NCBI RefSeq assembly: GCF_017114985.1
Contig: NZ_JABXKP010000021.1
Span: forward strand, 62,001 to 126,000
Direction of reading: 5' to 3'
From: Nostoc sp. JL33
Lineage (GTDB): Bacteria; Cyanobacteriota; Cyanobacteriia; Cyanobacteriales; Nostocaceae
DNA: 64,000 nucleotides
How positions within the stretch are numbered: position 1 is the stretch's first letter; each line of letters begins with the position of its first letter. Under the pieces are notes generated by a model. That model saw only the letters and a list, made by a program, of their open reading frames with translations, was not told the DNA's origin and did no database searches. Shown in pieces: positions 36,341-46,169 of the stretch. Position numbers and translations under genes: made by a program.

Positions 36341-37327
36341 TTAAGGATTGTAGGTAAACTGACTGTGAATGGCAACTCCGACGCAGGAAGCGGAACTATC
36401 CTGTTGGGAATCGTCTGTCTCTCCTAAAATATAAAGATGTTCATAATCCCAAAAGCAAAAGCGATAAAGTAACAATTTAGGAAACATAGTATTTAAGAAC
36501 TTGATTAAGTTAGTAACATTATCTTGATCAAAATCTCTATCATCAACAGAAAAGCCCCAACCTCCATCTCCTTGAATCATAAATTTTTCAACTTTATAAA
36601 TTTCAACTAAGCCAGATTTTAACAAAGCATTGTTAATTGCTTCTTCTTGACTATCTCCTGATGCCAAAACGATACTGTGATTATGAATATGATTATAGCC
36701 ACCATCATAGTAGCCATATATCCTTATCTCGCCTAACTCCTTAAGAATGTCATTAATTGTCATCTCAACTTGTGACAATTTTTCTGTTTCTAAATTAGAT
36801 TGTTGTTCTTCTTTGTAAGGCGAACAGTGAATAAGTTCATTAATAAATTTAGGTGTTTCTTGGGGAACAGTTGAAGAAAGACAAATCCAGCGTTGACTAT
36901 CAGGAACTCTCCCCACAACAACGGATAGGGAATAATGAGAGTTATAGCTGAAAGTAAAAGCCTGTAAATCCTTGATTCTCTCTGTTAATAAATTTAGTAA
37001 ATTAGAATATTGTTGATATCTTTTATTTTTACTAGATTCATCTAGTAGAATTTTTTCTCTATCTTTACTGTAAAGATAGATGAGACTCGATGCTAAACCA
37101 TTCTGTTCTATCCACAGCCAATTTTTAAAAGCAATTTCTGGGTCAGTTTCTATTATCCAACCTTCAGATTTAATCAGATTTAAGGGCGTAAATTCACCTT
37201 TTATAGTTGCATCCCAAGTATAGGGTTTTAAGGTTGCACTATCTTCATGACATGGAAGAGAATAGCGTATTTCTTCTTCCAAAAGAACTTCCAGTGTTCC
37301 TAAGCGTTGCTCAGTTTCAGGGTTCAT
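36341..37327 (-). CDS. Protein of unknown function, partner of the LRV-repeat gene (328 aa)
   Basis: I do not recognise this soluble protein. It is rich in Glu, Tyr and Trp, with an aromatic centre (IRIYGYYDGGYNHIHNHSIV) and an acidic C-terminal third (WGFSVDDRDFDQDN). There are no membrane segments or signal peptide. It starts 19 bases after the stop of the giant LRV protein on the same strand, so the two are almost certainly one operon and may act together. Base composition is somewhat more A/T-rich than the flanking serS and rseP. Confidence 0.75.
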   Translation of the reverse strand: MNPETEQRLGTLEVLLEEEIRYSLPCHEDSATLKPYTWDATIKGEFTPLNLIKSEGWIIETDPEIAFKNWLWIEQNGLASSLIYLYSKDREKILLDESSKNKRYQQYSNLLNLLTERIKDLQAFTFSYNSHYSLSVVVGRVPDSQRWICLSSTVPQETPKFINELIHCSPYKEEQQSNLETEKLSQVEMTINDILKELGEIRIYGYYDGGYNHIHNHSIVLASGDSQEEAINNALLKSGLVEIYKVEKFMIQGDGGWGFSVDDRDFDQDNVTNLIKFLNTMFPKLLLYRFCFWDYEHLYILGETDDSQQDSSASCVGVAIHSQFTYNP

Positions 37328-37346
37328 GATTTTTTCCTCTTATATT

Positions 37347-40300
37347 CTAAGCTAAACTTGCCATAGCCACTGCTCTGACAATTTGATTGCCATCTTCGGT
37401 AAGCTGTTGTTTAATTTCTGTCGGTGTCGCTGGATTATCTGCCACTGCGTAACGTTCCAGCCAAGATGCTGACTGCGCTCCCTGTTGCAACACCTCAACA
37501 GGGGTAAGAGGGTGCAACAACGTCACAAAACGTACAAAAGGAACATCTGACTCGGCATATTCCGATAACACTCTCGCTAAATCATCAGTTTGAGGGTTGT
37601 AGAGCCGGCTCAAACCGCGCAGAGTTGGACTGGTTTGGGTTTGGCGTGCAGTCGGTTGAATGACTAAATCTTGCAGAGAAGCACGCACCGCAGCAGGGGT
37701 GTTAGGATTTTGCGCTACAGCACGACGCACTTCTACTTTTTCATCCTGGGCAAGTTGTTCGAGTTGAGGCGATGGTAAGTTAGGATTAGTCGCCACCGCA
37801 GCACGAATTGTTAAATCTTCATCTCGCGCCAAAGGTACTAATGCACTTTCTGGAGTCCGAGAATTTGTTACTACTTTCAGCCGCACTTCTACTTTTTCAT
37901 CCCTTGATAAAAGCTCTAAAACCTGAGCCGGCACATTCCCACTAGCAGCAACGACTTCGCGGACTGGTAATGCTTTATCTTGGGCTAATTGTTGCCAATG
38001 AACTTCGGTTAAGTTGGGATGGCGGACTAAAGCAGTACGCACATTTGAATTAGAATGCTGGATAAATTGAGTTAATAGTTCTGATGTTAGATTCGGGTTA
38101 CGAGCAAGAGAAATTAAGACAGGTTCTTCTGGTTCTGTAGCAATTATTTTTGCCATTAATTCTGGAGGGAGATTGTGACTTGATGCTACAGGTTGACGAA
38201 CATATTGGGACTTATTTTCTAACAACCTTTCCATTAAATTGACAGGAATTTCGTTTCTTCCTGCTATTCCACCAGCAACTTCTTCATAATGCTTATTCAG
38301 CAACCTCTCTAGCAATTGTGGTGAGCTATTAGGATTTCCAGCTATACCCCAAAGAACAGGTTCATAAGTATCATCTATCATTTTTTCCAATGCAGACAAC
38401 GGAGTATTGCGATGATGTGCAACGTCTGATCTAATCCATGAAGTTGTGTTCGTTGCTAGTTTTTCGAGGGTACTAGCAGGCATTTGAGAGCCTTCAAGAT
38501 TTCTTAGCAAATACTCGAACACTTTCTCTTGTGAATAACTATTTTTTAGAGTATCTTCTACTACTGCTGCTAAGGCATTTCCTGGAGTTTTACGATTGTA
38601 AGCATTAGCAAGTTTCTTTTCTACCCCCAAAAATTCTAGAACTTCTACAGGTGTATTCTGATTTCCAGTTAGTTTCTCACATACGCTTCTGCTCGAATTA
38701 TGAGCGAGTTGAGTTAATATTTCTACGGGGGTATTTTTATTTCCTGCAACTTCTGCTCTAACCCAATCTGATTCATCCTGAGCTAATCGTTCTAAAATTT
38801 CTATTTGATTGGAACGATAACGCACCAAGTTCAAGCGCACGTTTAGATTCTCATCTTGGGTGAGATCAAAAAGAATAGAAAGCGGTAAGTTAGGATTCCG
38901 AGAGACAACTTGACGAATGGTTGGATCACTATCTTTTGCTAGTCGTTCGAGGATAGTAATTGGAGTTTTGTTGCTACACGCTACGGTGATTTTAGCGTTT
39001 TGATCTCCGGTTTCAAGAACTTGAGCTAAAGCATAGGAACTGTTAGGACGATTAGCAAGGAGTTGAGTTGCTTGTGCTATTTCCTGTTCTTGCTCTTGAG
39101 CAACTAATAACCGATAGCGTTCTAAAGTAGGTAAGCCTGGATTATTTAAAACTATTTGACGCACTACCACTGGTTTAACATTATTAATCGTTTTTTCAAC
39201 AGGCTGTCGAGCAAGCTGAACTAATATCTCAGGTGGAGTTGCAGGATTTTTTGCTAAATGTGCATTTTGTGTTCCTAAAGCTGCGATTTGCTCTAGAAGA
39301 TATATAGGAGAATGTAAATCTCTAGCTATTGTATCTATATCTCTTGATTTAATTTTATAAAGAAGGTCTCTTCGTTTATCTTCCTGCATAATGGGAATAT
39401 CTTCATTAATTTTTAGAGCTATACATAGTTCTAAATTTCTATCATAATCTAAGTTGAGCAGATTGAAATATTCTATGATTGTTGATTTTAAATCAATTGG
39501 AGTTTTGAAATTACCAATTAATGCTGCACAGACCAAAATATCAGGTTCAGATTTAGATAATGTATCTGATCCGATCTGTTGTATCAAATGAAGAGGAGTT
39601 TTACTCCAACCTGCAACTGCTGCCCGAACAGTTTCAAACTCATCTGTTGCTAATTCCTCTAATAATTTTTCTCTCAAACTACTAGAAATATAAAAACTTT
39701 GAGCAACGGCTAACCTGACTCTAGAACTAGAATCTTCTGCAAGCTTTTCTAAAGTGTTGCTCGAAACATTTGGATGCTTTGCGATTTCTTTTTTCTGTCG
39801 ATTATCTGCTCTATCAACAATCTTTTCAATAATTTCTCCAGGAGTTGCACGTTGTTGAATAATAAGATCAATATTTGATTCTGGCTTTCTTCTAGCAGCC
39901 AATTGCACTTTTGCATTAGGATACTGTGCTAACCTTTCTAAAATCTCTTCAGTAGCATTGTCATGCCCCGCCACCACAGCTTGAATCTCCTGATCAGATT
40001 CCGCTAATACCGCCAAAACCTGGGCTGATGCAACCGAATTTTTCGCCACAGCAAACCGAATTTTAAAGACTTTATCCTCTGCCAAAGCCAGCAGGGTTTC
40101 TTCAGGAGTTGAGGGATTTTGCGCCACTGCTAAACGTATCCAATCCCAACGACTTTGTGCTAAATTCGCTAATTGTTCTGCATTCGTATCGCAATCACTC
40201 GCTATCTCATGCTGTCCTTGTACCAAGCGCACCAACTCCGGCGGAGAAACGGGGTTATGTTGCACAGCGAGACGAATAGCTAACTCCAAGTCTCCCGCCA

Positions 40301-40787
40301 AGGATTCTAAAATTGCTAGGGGCGCTTCTGGGCTTTCTGCCACTTGCAAGCGTGGTTCTAGCGTGGGTTCTTTCGCCAAGCGTTCCAGCAGCTTGAGGTG
40401 ATATCGTAGCGGTAAATAGGGGTTGCTGAGGGCTTGAATCAGATATTGGCTAGGAACCCACTCGCTGAAGAATAAGGGGGGAACAGGCGCAATTTTGAGC
40501 AGTTCAACTGCTAATTTGTCATTTTGCCCCAGATAGCGCGATTTTAACACTTCCTCAACGGCATTCTGCCCATCTTCACTGATTTCTCCTGCCCAGTTGA
40601 TGTGCAATTGTGCGGCTTCCGCAACGGGCGCGTGGGGGCTATTGACTAAGACTTCTAGCAAGGGGCGTGGCGTTGGGGAATAACTCGCCACTGCTAGTTG
40701 TAAGGCGACGGGTTGAGTGTTAAGGTGTGTCGGGTCAGCTAGAAAGGGTTCTAAATCTGAAATGGTGAGCGATCGCAACAATTCCAT
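37347..40787 (-). CDS. Giant leucine-rich-repeat-variant (LRV) solenoid protein
   Basis: The ~1146-residue protein consists almost wholly of ~24-residue alpha-helical repeats of the LRV/HEAT-like type (for example VRLAVAQNPSTPEETLLALA and VRRAVAQNPNTPAAVRASL; consensus VR.AVA.NPNTP.E.LE.LA.D). These stack into a long superhelix used for protein binding. The first ~100 residues are less regular, and no catalytic domain is present. The middle third is more A/T-rich and degenerate than the ends. ATG 40787 (MELLRSLTISDLEPF) is chosen over ATG 40808. The unknown gene 36341-37327 follows 19 bases downstream, making a two-gene unit lodged between serS and rseP. Confidence 0.85.
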   Translation of the reverse strand: MELLRSLTISDLEPFLADPTHLNTQPVALQLAVASYSPTPRPLLEVLVNSPHAPVAEAAQLHINWAGEISEDGQNAVEEVLKSRYLGQNDKLAVELLKIAPVPPLFFSEWVPSQYLIQALSNPYLPLRYHLKLLERLAKEPTLEPRLQVAESPEAPLAILESLAGDLELAIRLAVQHNPVSPPELVRLVQGQHEIASDCDTNAEQLANLAQSRWDWIRLAVAQNPSTPEETLLALAEDKVFKIRFAVAKNSVASAQVLAVLAESDQEIQAVVAGHDNATEEILERLAQYPNAKVQLAARRKPESNIDLIIQQRATPGEIIEKIVDRADNRQKKEIAKHPNVSSNTLEKLAEDSSSRVRLAVAQSFYISSSLREKLLEELATDEFETVRAAVAGWSKTPLHLIQQIGSDTLSKSEPDILVCAALIGNFKTPIDLKSTIIEYFNLLNLDYDRNLELCIALKINEDIPIMQEDKRRDLLYKIKSRDIDTIARDLHSPIYLLEQIAALGTQNAHLAKNPATPPEILVQLARQPVEKTINNVKPVVVRQIVLNNPGLPTLERYRLLVAQEQEQEIAQATQLLANRPNSSYALAQVLETGDQNAKITVACSNKTPITILERLAKDSDPTIRQVVSRNPNLPLSILFDLTQDENLNVRLNLVRYRSNQIEILERLAQDESDWVRAEVAGNKNTPVEILTQLAHNSSRSVCEKLTGNQNTPVEVLEFLGVEKKLANAYNRKTPGNALAAVVEDTLKNSYSQEKVFEYLLRNLEGSQMPASTLEKLATNTTSWIRSDVAHHRNTPLSALEKMIDDTYEPVLWGIAGNPNSSPQLLERLLNKHYEEVAGGIAGRNEIPVNLMERLLENKSQYVRQPVASSHNLPPELMAKIIATEPEEPVLISLARNPNLTSELLTQFIQHSNSNVRTALVRHPNLTEVHWQQLAQDKALPVREVVAASGNVPAQVLELLSRDEKVEVRLKVVTNSRTPESALVPLARDEDLTIRAAVATNPNLPSPQLEQLAQDEKVEVRRAVAQNPNTPAAVRASLQDLVIQPTARQTQTSPTLRGLSRLYNPQTDDLARVLSEYAESDVPFVRFVTLLHPLTPVEVLQQGAQSASWLERYAVADNPATPTEIKQQLTEDGNQIVRAVAMASLA

Positions 40788-40987
40788 TATCCCACCCCAA
40801 ATCCTCATTGAAGGTCAACAGAATCTTATCCTGTTTGTTATTCCTTTAGGGTGTCCGCTTCCCCCTGGATAATCTATTTTCAAAAATTATTTATTACATT
40901 TACCTATGTATTGTTACATCAACGTCGGCCCAAAGTACTGGCTCGCCTTTGCATGAGACAAAAAAATATTTATGCAAGAAGCTATTG

Positions 40988-41030
40988 GTCAAATGACAAA
41001 TGACAAATGACCAATGACCAATGACAAATT
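40988..41030. repeat. CAAATGA/CCAATGA heptamer STRR after serS
   Basis: Six tandem units abut the serS stop codon. The spacer to the LRV gene holds nothing else recognisable. Confidence 0.75.
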
Positions 41031-42309
41031 ACAAAACTTCACGACCCAAGTAAGGTTGCAACACTTCTGGTATCCTCACCGTCCCATCAGGTTGTTGATA
41101 ATTCTCCAAAATTGCTGCCATAGTCCGTCCCACCGCCAAACCCGAACCATTTAGAGTATGTACAAACTGGGTACCTTTCTTCCCCGCCTCTTTGAAGCGA
41201 ATATCAGCCCGTCGCGCCTGGAAATCTATAGTATTAGAACAGCTAGAAATTTCGCGGTATTTGCCAGAAGAGGGCAACCAAACCTCTAAATCATAAGTTT
41301 TGGTAGAGGCAAATCCCAAATCCCCAGTACTTAAATTTACTACTCGGTAAGGCAACTGTAACGCCTGTAAAATTGCTTCTGCATTCCCCACCAATTTCTC
41401 AAGTTCATCAAAAGACGTACTAGGTTCGACAAATTTCACCATTTCCACCTTGTTAAATTGATGCAGGCGAATTAATCCCCGCATATCGCGCCCATAACTA
41501 CCAGCTTCGCGGCGAAAACAGGGAGTAAAAGCACAGTGGTAAATAGGCAAGTCTTCAGCAGCGAGAATTTCACCCCGATAGAGATTTGTAACTGGAACTT
41601 CCGCCGTAGGAATCAGCCACAAGTCGTCATCAGCACATTTAAAGCTTTCTTCAGCAAACTTGGGTAACTGACCGGTTGCCGTCAAAGACTCAGTATTCAC
41701 TAACAGTGGCGGACTAACTTCCACATAACCAGCTTGAGTATGGAGACTCAGCATAAATTGAATTAATGCCCTCTCCAATGCCGCACCAGCACCAATCAAT
41801 GTCACAAAGCGACTTTGGGCAACTTTTACAGCCCGTTCAACATTGAGAATACCTAGCTTTTCGCCAATTTCCCAGTGAGGAAGAATATTCGGATTTTGGG
41901 GAATGTACTCATCACCCCAACGTCGCACTTCTACGTTATCTTCCTCATTATTTCCAAGGGGTGTAGAGTCGCTTGGCAAGTTGGGAAGTGCCAACACAAG
42001 TTGGGCAATTTCAGCTTTGAGTTCTTTTTCTTGGGGTTCGAGTTGGCTCAACGTAGCTTTGACAGAGTTACCTTCATCCCGCAAAGCTTGAATTTCTGGG
42101 TCTTGAGGATTGATCCCAGATTTAATCTTTTGCCCGACAATTTTACCGATTTCGTTGCTACGGGCTTGGAGTTGACTACGCCTCCCCTCTAGTTCCCGTT
42201 GTTGCCGATCTAACTCTAATATCGGTTCAATATCGTATTTACCACTACGACTATTCAATCGTTCTTGAACTAATTGCGGATTTTCCCGTATTTGCTTGAT
42301 ATCCAGCAC
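41029..42309 (-). CDS. serS: Seryl-tRNA synthetase
   Basis: The 426-residue class II synthetase has an N-terminal coiled-coil tRNA-binding arm (residues ~1-110, [23 protein letters not shown]). The catalytic core carries motif 2 ([25 protein letters not shown]) and motif 3 ([20 protein letters not shown]). It charges tRNA-Ser. Length and motifs are standard. Its 3' end lies against an STRR. Confidence 0.97.
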   Translation of the reverse strand: MLDIKQIRENPQLVQERLNSRSGKYDIEPILELDRQQRELEGRRSQLQARSNEIGKIVGQKIKSGINPQDPEIQALRDEGNSVKATLSQLEPQEKELKAEIAQLVLALPNLPSDSTPLGNNEEDNVEVRRWGDEYIPQNPNILPHWEIGEKLGILNVERAVKVAQSRFVTLIGAGAALERALIQFMLSLHTQAGYVEVSPPLLVNTESLTATGQLPKFAEESFKCADDDLWLIPTAEVPVTNLYRGEILAAEDLPIYHCAFTPCFRREAGSYGRDMRGLIRLHQFNKVEMVKFVEPSTSFDELEKLVGNAEAILQALQLPYRVVNLSTGDLGFASTKTYDLEVWLPSSGKYREISSCSNTIDFQARRADIRFKEAGKKGTQFVHTLNGSGLAVGRTMAAILENYQQPDGTVRIPEVLQPYLGREVL

Positions 42310-42681
42310 AGATTTTTCTCAGTTTTTAGCCTACTATCTTCTTGTTAATACAGTTACCACACAAGCATCCAGCATATAGTAATTTTGGTTTGCTGTGACT
42401 GGAAAAACAAAGTTTTTCAGAAAAATCAGTCTTAACCTGTTATCAGAATTTTACCCTAGCATCACTGCCTGGGCTAGGAAAGTAGATAATGGGTATAAAT
42501 TTCGGGGTAGGTTGGGGAGCCACGGCGTTGGGCGGCTCTGCCGACAAGCAAGCAAGTGGCGTTTGAGGGACGTAGCAAGATCCCACAGGGTAAGCCAACA
42601 CAAAAAATCCTTGGTTTTGTTGGGTTCACTTTGTTCAACCCAACCTACATTTTTTTCTTTCATTAGAGTCATAAAAGAGCG
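42310..42681. repeat. Intergenic palindromic element GTAGGTTGGG...CCCAACCTAC
   Basis: The inverted ends at 42507-42516 and 42639-42648 enclose a GTTGGGTT/AACCCAAC inner hairpin. Sequence beyond the element is featureless, and no gene was supported in these 370 bases. Confidence 0.7.
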
Positions 42682-43260
42682 TTAAGCTCGGTTAATGCGA
42701 TTGAGTAGCCAAAGTGACGCCACAAGCCCGGCAAAGTGGGCTGAAACAGTGTTGGTGTTTGCCTGTACCACAAGCATATCTAGACCGCTAATAATCCGGG
42801 TTGGGTCAAACAATTGGGTAGTTATAGCTTGGGGAGATATGGATCTTGCTACCAGCGTACCAACGATCGCTTGCGCCCCCAAAAGAGTCACCAGCGTTCC
42901 TGCTAAATTCACCCACAGCCCTAAGCGTAATACTTGCACAGTCTCGCTTTTCCGAGGGCGGTTGCTGGGATTTGAGGATACCAGTTGCTTGCCAATTCTA
43001 GTGTAACGGTAAGCTAAATAAATGCCCCCGCCCAAAATAACCAGTCCAGAAATTGCTAAAAATACGCCAAAGCCAGTCCCAGGATTATTACTAGAACTGC
43101 CAGTTCTTTGATTAAAGATGGCGAACAGCAGCACAATTATGCTAGAAACAACGCCTAGTACTAGCTGAATCCAGAAGCTAATCCAACCTGTAAGGCGAAA
43201 AGTTTGGGCAATTGCCCTAAGAGTTGAGGAAGATGATGGAGCATCGGGAGTTTGTGACAT
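42682..43260 (-). CDS. DUF3611 family membrane protein
   Basis: The 192-residue protein has four hydrophobic segments (for example WISFWIQLVLGVVSSIIVLLF and GFGVFLAISGLVILGGGIYLAY) with the R-Y-T-R-I-G-K basic loop typical of DUF3611. Plant and cyanobacterial members are thought to sit in photosynthetic membranes, but no function is established. ATG 43260 (MSQTPDAPSSSS) is chosen; the open frame back to 43446 is translated repeat DNA. Confidence 0.75.
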   Translation of the reverse strand: MSQTPDAPSSSSTLRAIAQTFRLTGWISFWIQLVLGVVSSIIVLLFAIFNQRTGSSSNNPGTGFGVFLAISGLVILGGGIYLAYRYTRIGKQLVSSNPSNRPRKSETVQVLRLGLWVNLAGTLVTLLGAQAIVGTLVARSISPQAITTQLFDPTRIISGLDMLVVQANTNTVSAHFAGLVASLWLLNRINRA

Positions 43261-44084
43261 ACTGTGAACCAATGTGCTGGGCGCTTGATTAAAAGACACG
43301 GTGACACGGAGACACGAAGAGTTCTTTCCCCTCGTCCCCTTTGTCTTTGGGTCTTCTTTCTGACTTTTCACGATATCTGGAAAACCTCTCTTCTTCACCT
43401 CTCTTTTAGAAGGAGAACGAAGAGCCACTGCGCCCTTGCGTGCCAACTTAAAGCAAGTGGCGTCAGAGACTTTGAATTTTCCCCCTTCCCGACGCAGGAA
43501 GGGGTTAGGTTAATCGTTAGGTTTTCCACATGAGGTAAAAAGTCAGGTCTTCTTTGATAAATTTACTATCACACTTGCCAAATAAGACAAGAGATTCTCA
43601 AGTCGAGGAAATCAGAAATGGTTATTGCTTAGGTGTGTCTACAGGCGCAGCAGCTTCAACCCAGACATATTCCTTAGCTTAAACTTTTAGAATCTGCATT
43701 GGAAAAATCACTGTAAAACAAAGTGTTTATTAACTTTTACAGACAAAATAGCATTTTACCTGTAAAATTTCTTCGATGGCATTTTATTGCTTACGCAGTT
43801 CTAACCAGCTCGGCATCACTTAACACCAAGATAGTGACTTTGCCGCTATCTGTTCGCTCCTCACCACACCGTATCGAGCTTGGGTAGGGGTACACTATTT
43901 TGTGTCCCTAAAACTCGCAAACTCGTCCCACAACTTCACAGGCGTGGGTAATTATTTGGTGTTTACGCTTTGGAAATTTAGTCTAAGTAGCTTTATATGT
44001 ATTACTCACTTAGTAGTAGCACTGTATACTGACTACAAGGATTTTATATTTACCCTAAGGCATTTTTTTAGCCATTCACTAACC
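43261..44084. other. Long intergenic region between DUF3611 and PadR genes
   Basis: It contains an ACACGGTGACACGGAGACAC-type STRR (43298-43317) and a CCCCCTTCCCGACGCAGGAA repeat (43480-43510), then some 400 bases without recognisable features. A dyad over a -10-like box lies at 44016-44036. The frame upstream of the padR ATG (from 43902) looks non-coding. Confidence 0.5.
44016..44036 (+). promoter_or_regulatory. Candidate operator/promoter upstream of padR
   Basis: GTAGCACTGTATACTGACTAC is an imperfect dyad centred on GTATAC, and TATACT inside it could serve as a -10. It lies about 50 bases before the PadR start, the usual place for autoregulation by PadR proteins. No strong -35 was seen. 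Confidence 0.35.
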
Positions 44085-44432
44085 ATGAAACTTGAGGATA
44101 TATATCAATTCTTTGAGAATCCTCCGCCAACTTACCTTTGTCAGGAAGTAGCAGTTTGTTACATACTGTCTGTTTTGTTACAAAATGAATCCTACGGAAC
44201 CGAGTTGATTGAGCAATTAGAAACTGAATATTCCACTTATAGGCTTTCGGATACCGTACTTTATAGTGCAATCAAATTTCTGGAAGATCAAAGGGCAATC
44301 AGTGGATATTGGAAGAAACTCGAAGGACGGGGACGCCCCAGGCGGATGTACCAGGTTTCTCCAGAATGGCAAGTTCAAGCGCAGGATTTAGCTTTCCTTT
44401 GGCAAAACTACATCAACGGCAGGACAAAGTAA
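44085..44432 (+). CDS. PadR-family transcriptional regulator
   Basis: The 115-residue protein is a winged-helix PadR regulator: LCQEVAVCYILSVLLQNESYGTEL contains helix 1 and the family's YG(T/Y)EL turn. It is followed by the recognition helix region (LSDTVLYSAIKFLEDQRAI) and the wing with GYWKKLEGRGRPRRMYQVSP. Some cyanobacterial PadR proteins affect circadian output, but this copy's target is unknown. ATG 44085 is preferred to the open frame from 43902. Confidence 0.85.
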   Translation: MKLEDIYQFFENPPPTYLCQEVAVCYILSVLLQNESYGTELIEQLETEYSTYRLSDTVLYSAIKFLEDQRAISGYWKKLEGRGRPRRMYQVSPEWQVQAQDLAFLWQNYINGRTK

Positions 44433-44581
44433 TCCATTTTAGATTTTAGATTTGGGATTGTGGAAGAGTCCTTCTGGTAATCGCTTTTTGGCACTTTATT
44501 TGTCGCGATCATTGTTCAAATTGGCATAACGAATAATTGATAATGAATAAGTCTCCTCCAGTCAAACACTAACAATTAGTT

Positions 44582-45118
44582 ATGGATACTCCTATTCTGC
44601 CATCTACGTTCCTGCTAACCTTGTTGTTATCGGTTGGGCTGTTTTTCTTTATTCGTGCCTCGACTAAAGACCGCACACAAACAGCACAACTGGTATCTGA
44701 GCAAGACGAAGCTGGTTTAATGTCTCAATTAAAAGAGTATTTTCGATCGCGGTCTTACCGAGTGGTAGCGGTAAACCGAGAACAAAATCAGGTGACTTTT
44801 GAAGGTAATGTTCGCCCCAGCTGGTTCTTAGCTATATTTCTAACTCTACTAGCAGCTACTGGTATTGTTTGTCTATCTTTGGTCGTATCCATGCTTTTTC
44901 CTAGCCTCAGCCTCAGTACCCTTGTTCTGGCTATGGTACTGCTGTCGCCTTTAAGCGGTCTGTTTTATTGGCAAAAATCTGGAAGACTTGAGAAGGTGTC
45001 GCTCAAAGTAGAAACAACTCAGAGCGAACAAACCTCCTCAAGTAAGATCACTGTAGTTGCCCATCGAGATGAACTCAGTGAGTTACAGAGGACTCTACAG
45101 CTAAAGGCTGGTGAATAA
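44582..45118 (+). CDS. Cofactor assembly of complex C subunit B (CCB2/CCB4-like)
   Basis: The 178-residue protein has an N-terminal helix (STFLLTLLLSVGLFFFIRAS), a soluble loop (EYFRSRSYRVVAVNREQNQVTFEGNVRPSW) and two adjacent helices (~85-135), then a hydrophilic tail. This pattern matches the cyanobacterial relatives of chloroplast CCB proteins, which help attach heme c(i) to cytochrome b6 of the b6f complex in the thylakoid membrane. The family assignment is from memory of the pattern, with no motif that is decisive by itself. Confidence 0.65.
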   Translation: MDTPILPSTFLLTLLLSVGLFFFIRASTKDRTQTAQLVSEQDEAGLMSQLKEYFRSRSYRVVAVNREQNQVTFEGNVRPSWFLAIFLTLLAATGIVCLSLVVSMLFPSLSLSTLVLAMVLLSPLSGLFYWQKSGRLEKVSLKVETTQSEQTSSSKITVVAHRDELSELQRTLQLKAGE

Positions 45119-45566
45119 TTGTTGATTTTGTGACCATCTCTTAACTATGATATGCAGACTTCTGACCTGACCTACTCTTTAGGCAATGGAAAGTAGGCAG
45201 GAGGAAATCAATGTTGGTGCTTTGTCAATTTTCCCCACAACTTGTGTCGTGGGGAAAAATTTAAATTTATTAACTTAAATTTGTTGACAGAGCTTGCTTA
45301 ACAATCTACGGCATAAGAGCGCAACTTCACTAGCGTTTTTGGAGGCGCTTGGCTCTATACCAACTCCCTTCTGCATCATGAGACTACTATCAACCTATGT
45401 AACCTAGTGTGGTTTGAGACAAGTTGACTTTCCAATTACCTGGACTAGATTTACTGGCAAATCAGCTACAAACTAAAAAAAAATTAAATTTTGCATAAAC
45501 TTAGCAATTTTGCCAGTTAATGATAGTCAGGAGCCACATTCAATGCCTAAGATGACCATCTTTGGT
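45119..45566. other. Intergenic region, no gene seen
   Basis: About 450 bases hold a small dyad, AAATTTAAATTTATTAACTT (near 45258), and otherwise nothing recognised. It lies between the ends of two convergent genes. Confidence 0.45.
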
Positions 45567-45884
45567 TCACCGACTAGCTAAAGCAAGAGGTTCTTGACCT
45601 GGCGAAGGTTCTAACACCCTCAAGCTAGGAAACAAGAAATGGTTTTCCTCTACATATTGAGCACCAAACAGTCCCTTTTCTGCCCAGAAATAACGATCTG
45701 TAGTGTGTTCATTTCGCTTTACAAGTAGCAACGCCGGTGGCAAAATACCTTCAGCTTGAATGAATCTTCTCGCTGCTGTCACAGGTTTTTCTTCGCCACT
45801 TTCGATGCTATATTGAGGCACATGTTCCAAAATGCGCCGTCCTTCCTGACGACGACGACTCTTCCTTTTGCGTCTCCTTGCCAA
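45567..45884 (-). CDS. DUF3155 family protein, TTG start
   Basis: The 105-residue protein begins with the strongly basic ARRRKRKSRRRQEGRRILEH typical of DUF3155 and continues with VKRNEHTTDRYFWAEKGLFG. The function is unknown; the basic head suggests nucleic acid binding. No ATG sits at the conserved start, but a TTG at 45884 is preceded by an excellent GAGGAGGAC at eight bases. The longer frame from 45944 adds residues outside the conserved region. This is a case where the ribosome site decides the start. Confidence 0.8.
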   Translation of the reverse strand: MARRRKRKSRRRQEGRRILEHVPQYSIESGEEKPVTAARRFIQAEGILPPALLLVKRNEHTTDRYFWAEKGLFGAQYVEENHFLFPSLRVLEPSPGQEPLALASR

Positions 45885-46169
45885 TCTATTGTCCTCCTCT
45901 TTCAAGCTATAGATTGTAGTGATAGCTACAAAATCCGTCGTCATTATATAGGTTCTAGTTCAAAATATCAATAGTTTTTCACCTTTTAATATAAGAAAAT
46001 TAATATCTTTGGAGATAGAGAAAACAAAATTACCATTTGGATATAATCCCCTGGTACAAGCCATCACTAAGAAGATTTTAGTTAAGCTTTATTGAATGAG
46101 TGAGGTAAAAATTAAGTATCCTCTCTTAATCATGCCTCAAAATGTGTAATCTTGAGCAAGAGCTAAAAA

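Noticed and set aside
42395-42685. 96-codon frame between serS and DUF3611
   Set aside because: It is the translation of a palindromic intergenic element.
43902-44084. Upstream extension of the PadR gene
   Set aside because: The extra 61 residues cover the likely promoter region and lie outside the PadR domain.
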